The notes beneath the pieces were generated by a model. It searched no databases. It was not told the DNA's origin and saw only the letters and a list, made by a program, of their open reading frames with translations. A stretch of DNA of 24,235 bases from Basidiobolus ranarum (Eukaryota > Basidiobolomycota > Basidiobolomycetes > Basidiobolales), in the NCBI GenBank assembly GCA_040143965.1, contig JASJQH010000157.1, forward strand, positions 1-24,235, given 5' to 3'. Of the stretch, positions 19,501-24,235 are shown in pieces; the first letter of the stretch is position 1, and each line of letters opens with the position of its first letter. The position numbers were made by a program, and so were the translations under genes.

Positions 19501-20013
19501 GTATATTTCTCAGCTTGTTGGTTGCAAATTCATCAAAAAACAAGGGTAAATGGCATCCAACATCCGGTCAATATCTAGCAGTCATGGTATCAGACTAAAC
19601 CCACTGATTAATGGGTTGCGGAAACTAAATAAAAACGATCGAGACGGATCCTAGCATATTTGGGATGTCTCACTCGGATAGGAACATATCTAACATCCGG
19701 CGCGGCATCGAAGCACCATCGCCTTCCTAAACCCATCTAAATATCATGAATTGAGTACAATATGGACTAGATCGACATGCTACCCAAACTGGGAAGGAGT
19801 TTGCCTAATCTTAGTAGCTATATCTGCTATAGCATTCATGCACACAGCCTGGTCCAAGAGTAAAAAGTATGTTGACGTTATAGTGTGAACGAATTAATCC
19901 GCACTTTATTTTCAAATAGGGGAGAAATCCCAGGCGTTTGGAAATGAATAGTTCGCAGGCATGTGATGTAACTCAGTAGCATTTGGGTTATTGGAATTGT
20001 ACAAAGTGGTATG
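16507..20013. other. Long gene-poor region between the bHLH and GPCR genes
   Basis: About 3.5 kb with no gene I can support. Its base composition looks a little less AT-rich than other spacers, and long stretches have somewhat fewer stops than expected in one frame (plus strand 16800-17680 and 18340-19155; minus strand 19240-19590). None shows a known motif, and the stop counts are not significant. It may be very old mobile-element or gene debris. There is a tRNA A-box-like TAGCCGAGTTGG near 18540, but no tRNA can be folded around it. Confidence 0.4.
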
Positions 20014-20019
20014 TTTATT
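20014..20019 (-). terminator. AATAAA of the GPCR gene
   Basis: AATAAA on the minus strand, about 95 nt beyond the stop codon of the receptor gene. Confidence 0.4.
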
Positions 20020-20113
20020 ATTTACAGGGTTTATGATGAATGTGTTACAAGTATTACGATCTCTCCGTCTAAGAATTGGATAATTTGGAGAATAGCAGTC
20101 AACTACACCACGA

Positions 20114-21115
20114 CTATAGAATAGGGAGCATGTTTACAACTTCGGAAGAATTCTGTTCATCTGTCTGAGATTCAGGTATGCTTTTTACTTCAGAACCCCA
20201 GCCATATCTCGCACGAATCTCACGAATAGCGGCTGATACCACTGGATCACACATGAAAGCTATTCCTGCGAAAACTCCTGCCAAAGAACAAACGAAATTT
20301 GCAGCCAAATCGCAATGTCCTAGAACATAGTTGTAGCGATAATCGGTCATAGGGTGGCCAACCACTTGAATCGTTCGGACAGTGAATGTAATCAAACTTG
20401 GAGTGAAACTGAGAATAGGTACAATGGGGTACATGATGATTCGGATGGCAACTCGACTATATTCTCGCCCTTTCTTTCTAGTTCTACGCGCTGAAGTGTC
20501 ACTATTACTGGTGTCGTGTAGCAGTACCTTGATTTCTTTTTTCTCCCGATGAATGATACGGAATACAAGTATGACGATCACCAGACAGTAACTTAGCATA
20601 ATCAACATCCAAAGATCCGAACTCACCCACCAATATATCATGGTCCATGCCTCGTAGTCGCTCCTAAGCCAGCAAGTTTTAGCAGACAAGGCATACACGA
20701 GGCCAGGAATGCTTACAACCACTGAGAAGGATATAGACGCCGGTACGTACCAACGGACAATCGTAGCTGATACAGGTGATTTCTTTATAAACACTTTATG
20801 CAAGTTGTAGGCGATGCATCCAGTTATAAATACTGCAGCTAATTTTGTAACATTTTTGAAATAGTTCGATAAAGCACAAAAGACCGGCGCAGTAGGGTCG
20901 GGTTTGAAAAAGCCAAACCCTTGATAAAGTAGAATGCAGATTGAACTCCAGAAAGCCAAGTAAAACGAAGTTCGAGAAGTAAGCTCTCGTTTCCAAAGCC
21001 AAATCAAAAAAGCGCTTATGATTACCACGAACAAAATAGCTATCGAAATGATACGAAAATATGGGGTGATTGCGAGTTCGAAATTTTCCAAATCATTATC
21101 TGGGACATTATTCAT
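20114..21115 (-). CDS. Seven-transmembrane G-protein-coupled receptor, cAMP-receptor/Git3-like
   Basis: Intronless gene of 333 residues for a plasma-membrane receptor. Seven hydrophobic helices are visible at about 20-41, 49-70, 80-106, 122-142, 156-188, 224-248 and 263-289. A short N-terminus precedes helix 1. Cys80 at the head of helix 3 and Cys148 in the second outer loop (AKTCWLRSDYEAW) are placed to form the usual disulfide. The third inner loop (about 189-222) is long and very basic (ARRTRKKGRE), as expected for G-protein coupling. The tail after 290 is short and Ser/Glu-rich. Helix 6 carries MYPIVPILSFTPSLI and helix 7 ends AFMCDPVV. The overall pattern fits the Dictyostelium cAMP-receptor-like and fungal Git3-type nutrient receptors. 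Ligand unknown. The start is the ATG at 21115; no ATG lies in the open frame just upstream. Confidence 0.85.
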   Translation of the reverse strand: MNNVPDNDLENFELAITPYFRIISIAILFVVIISAFLIWLWKRELTSRTSFYLAFWSSICILLYQGFGFFKPDPTAPVFCALSNYFKNVTKLAAVFITGCIAYNLHKVFIKKSPVSATIVRWYVPASISFSVVVSIPGLVYALSAKTCWLRSDYEAWTMIYWWVSSDLWMLIMLSYCLVIVILVFRIIHREKKEIKVLLHDTSNSDTSARRTRKKGREYSRVAIRIIMYPIVPILSFTPSLITFTVRTIQVVGHPMTDYRYNYVLGHCDLAANFVCSLAGVFAGIAFMCDPVVSAAIREIRARYGWGSEVKSIPESQTDEQNSSEVVNMLPIL

Positions 21116-22496
21116 TTCAGTAATAAATTTTCATGAATCGAGAGTGGATAATTATACAAAAGTGATGCCAGGAAAAATGCCACATCGTAGGACAGCAGCA
21201 GTCTTTTTAAAGCTCCAGGAATCTCGGTTTTAATTGGGCCATGCCGGTACGCAAGGTCGAGACCCTCCAGTGCGTCAATGGAACACTCTAATCCGTTTCC
21301 GAAGATTCCTTTTTTTATTCTGAATAGCGATCCCTGATCACTATCCACTGGATATCAGCCTACGTATCATACTTTTTAGGACTTCATTACTCCAAGTAAT
21401 AGTCAGCTAACTCTTATATTAGACAAATTGGGACAGCAAAAAGTGAATTCGATTGGCTAAACTATGCATAGAGTCCAGATTTGTGCAATCGCACTTGATG
21501 ATCAATATAAAATAATCCATACTAAGGATGATTTTGGGCATCTCATTTAGGTCATAGGACTAGTACGTAAATCCATCTTTGTGGCCAGTAGAGGTTCAGG
21601 GCCATAATTGGAAGTCATCATCAATGGATAAGGATTGGATGTTGATGATCGATATTATACTATCCAAATTGGGCCTAATTTCTCCAGTTTAGCGTCATAT
21701 CTTATATAAGCTTACTTGGTGTTCACCAATTCGGGATGTAGCATTTCCGTCCAAGTTGAAAGCCGGTAGTTTAAAGCTGATGGTTATTTTTAGCCCTGAA
21801 ATTAATATTACTGGATAAGAGTTGGACTACTAAAAATTGAGGTGTCTGTCAAATCTAAGGGATTCTTTTGACTATATCCGTGAAATGAGAAACACGCTGG
21901 CCAATGATTTGCCCATTTTATATATATGGAGATTTGAATTGCTTCTTACATAGATATTAGACTTATTGATATCATGCCCAGGTCAAGTGAACTATTGTTT
22001 TTTGAATTTGGGGTGATAGGGCCGGTGATTTGAAACGTATGCTCTTTTGGCTCGTTTCCACTCGTGAAATACACTCTAAGACAAATAGCCTACCAGAATG
22101 ATTACCTGATATAGAGACGACATGTCGCATTTGTTATTGAGGTTTGGCATTCCTGCTCAAGGTCCTGGGAAAAGTGTAAGGCTATTTATGCAAACGCCAA
22201 GGATCATATATTGTTCGTCAGTTTTAAGTGGAGATCAAGCCAATCGCCACGTTACAAAGTCGTTTGGGTTTGACTGGATTTGCGTTGTTACCATGAGTGT
22301 TTCTATCCAAATAAGCCAAGAAATGGTGTTTTAGAACAGTTGAGCCGCCCAGCCTGTATCTGTGCATCGATATTGTTGTGACAATAGCCTGGACTTTCAT
22401 ATTCCTACCTGCATTATCGGCGAGTTAACCAGATCGATAGGGTTGTCTCCAACATCGAATAGCCTTGGAGATGGTAGAGTTAAATTTCAAAGTCTT
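21116..22496. other. Intergenic region between the GPCR 5' end and the HRD1 3' end
   Basis: AT-rich spacer that should contain the receptor promoter. A TATATAA run occurs at 21701-21709 on the plus strand. Two loosely similar segments containing TTGATGATC lie near 21495 and 21640. I see no gene or RNA here. Confidence 0.45.
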
Positions 22497-22502
22497 TTTA
22501 TT
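22497..22502 (-). terminator. AATAAA of the HRD1 gene
   Basis: AATAAA on the minus strand, 100 nt past the stop codon at 22602-22604. Confidence 0.45.
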
Positions 22503-22601
22503 GTATTTGGAACATACGAATGAATGAAAAGTCATCGACTAGTGGTTATGCGCACAAACATGAAAATGAATAAAGTGGCTGATTAATGTCTTGCGTATCT
22601 T

Positions 22602-24235
22602 TTAATTATCTTCAAACCGAGTCCAAGATTTTTCGATTTCTTGTTCTTCGTCCTCGGTCCTTAAAACCACCTTTTCTGGGGATTTGCCTTTATCGTTCTC
22701 TGAAGTGGAATTTGGCGAAATGCTCGAGGTTGTATCTTCTTTTGATTCCTGGTTTCCTATTTCATTCTCTACTTCCTCTAGTATCGATGATTCAATTGGT
22801 TGAGCGAGAGAGTTTGGGGAGTTGGCTTCTTCCATCGTCCTACGAGAAACGTCATCACTAGGGATGATTGCTGGTGTGGGATTCGGATTTGGTTCGTTGA
22901 CACTACTTGATTGAACATTGCCTAAGTTCAGGGAAGATTCCGGTCTTTCTCGAGGGTTCGGTACAAAAGTGGGAGTGGCTGATAACGGAGTAGGGAGTAT
23001 GGAGAGAGCTTGTGTAAGTGTAGTGGCGACATCGAACAATCGTCGCTGAGCCTCTTCACATATCCTTAATCGTTCTTGAAGGGCCTGGCGTGTTTCAGTC
23101 TCCAGTACACTAAGTTGTTCATCGCTGAGAGCAAACGATTCAAGGTCATAGGAAAGTGGTTGCTGGGGGAACAAAGGGATGAGGTTGGAGAGTTGACCAA
23201 GAGGAATTAAACCTGGAAGCATTTGAGGTCCATTCGGTGCCTGGTAAGATTGCAAATGAGGTACACCGTTTAAAGGATATTGTCCTTGACGAAGGGTTTC
23301 ACGTATATGTTCAGAAGTGATCGAGTTATAAGTGGGGGGCGATGTCTAAGTATGAGAAAATGTACTTTTGATTAGCAAATTGCTGTACACACTTCAAATT
23401 CGATACATATATTTACCTCAGTTGCAGTGCCGTTACTGGTTTGTCCAGTTTCGTTTTGATCCGTTCTTGGGGTTTCGTTTCCGGCTTGATCATTTTTCGT
23501 GGGATTCATGCGTTGGTTCGGTAGTGGCTGTTGATTTGGAATTAACATATGCGGTGCAAACACCGGCCCTTGATTGCCAAATATTCCGGCTGGAGGAACT
23601 CTTTGCTGAGGGGCAAGTGGCTGATTCTGTGGTATAGGATTTGCAGCAGGGGCTGGAGATGTATTATGTGCTATGTTAAACACGAGTTTGAAAAATTATG
23701 AGATTCTGTAAATAAATAATACTTACGCTCGGGTAAAACCGTGCGACGACTTCAAAGTATACATAAAAGTATATAGATCATGGTTAATATTGAAGTAATA
23801 TATAATGATAGATATATCGCTTACCAAGTGGGACAACTTTGCTGTCTTTCGAGCCAGCTTCTTAAGCAACGGAAATGGAAAATATGGCCACAAGGCAATT
23901 TTTTTGGTGTTTCCCCTAAGGATTGAGCGGTTCTATTTCTAACAGGTCGACCAGCGGCGGCTTCACCATTGGCAGCATTTTCCTGCTGGTCAGCATTTGC
24001 TAGTCTAGGTGCTTCCATTTCTTCTCTACAAATAATACAAGTACGATCAGACATTCTCTCAAGTTCCTCTCCAGTGGCATCAGGATATCTTTCATTCATA
24101 TTTCGAGTAGCCTGGCGGTATCGGATTAAGGCGCGACATTTTTGATCGAACGAGCGAAAAGTGACGTATACATCACGGATGATATGTAAAGGTAAGCCAT
24201 AGTATACCATAATAATTGCAAAGAAGACCAAATAT
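22602..24235 (-). CDS. HRD1: ER-associated degradation E3 ubiquitin ligase Hrd1/synoviolin, 3' part
   Basis: Hrd1 sits in the ER membrane, forms the retrotranslocation channel and ubiquitinates misfolded proteins. The 5' part, with most membrane helices, lies beyond the right edge. Visible exons: 24235-23825, 23749-23727, 23670-23417, 23345-22602; introns of 75, 56 and 71 nt. The piece begins in a last hydrophobic segment (FFAIIMVYYGLPLHIIRDVY), then has the family signature RNMNERYPDATGEELERM and a RING-H2 domain: CIICREEM, an Ala/Asn-rich insert, LPCGHIFHFRCLRSWLERQQ, and CPTCRRTVLPE. The eight ligands are C66, C69, C115, H117, H120, C123, C134 and C137 counted from the first complete codon. 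The final Cys is completed across an intron by the 23-nt exon. The long tail is Pro/Gln/Asn-rich, then has a helix-forming segment (LSVLETETRQALQERLR) and an acidic end. The intron before the micro-exon uses an AAG acceptor. Confidence 0.93.

Noticed and set aside
21112-21348. A 78-codon open stretch whose TGA overlaps the ATG of the GPCR, suggesting coupled translation or a uORF
   Set aside because: It has no ATG; its only possible start is GTG, so it is not a credible uORF in a fungus.

Overview
The window looks like nuclear DNA of an AT-rich filamentous fungus, most likely an early-diverging one (Mucoromycota, perhaps Mucorales). Evidence: short 50-90 nt spliceosomal introns with GTAAGT-like donors and TAG-type acceptors, TATA boxes near start codons, fungal-type proteins (Pho80-like cyclin, MATA_HMG-type HMG box, Mlx-like bHLH, cAMP-receptor-like GPCR, Hrd1) and an extracellular-type M20 peptidase. 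The lineage is inferred from protein character, not from a marker gene.

Layout. 1-1225 (minus): a decayed zinc-knuckle ORF running off the left edge, with a doubtful small spliced ORF upstream. 1226-3450: no gene recognised. 3523-4461 (plus): HMG-box transcription factor. 4848-5198 (plus): 5' fragment of an M20 peptidase gene, broken by a 31-bp deletion and then truncated. 5199-6950: no clear gene, but a cluster of inverted and direct repeats at 6466-6727. 7093-7932 (plus): Pho80-like cyclin. 7933-10200: no clear gene. 10323-11939 (plus): intact eight-exon M20 metallopeptidase, source or sister of the fragment at 4848. 12550-12981 (minus): ribosomal protein eS19 with a probable 5'-UTR intron. 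13116-15516: no secure gene. 15517-16290 (minus): three-exon bHLH-zipper regulator. 16507-20013: a long gene-poor stretch. 20114-21115 (minus): intronless seven-helix receptor. 22602-24235 (minus): 3' part of HRD1, the ER-associated degradation ubiquitin ligase, with a 23-nt micro-exon, cut by the right edge.

The genes do not form one pathway. They are a mix of housekeeping (eS19, Hrd1), regulatory (HMG, bHLH, cyclin, GPCR) and nutrient-acquisition (M20) functions, separated by long decayed intergenic DNA. The best-supported evolutionary story is local duplication of the M20 gene followed by loss of one copy. I saw no clear new biological system. Several low-confidence coding relics and repeat structures are listed for checking.
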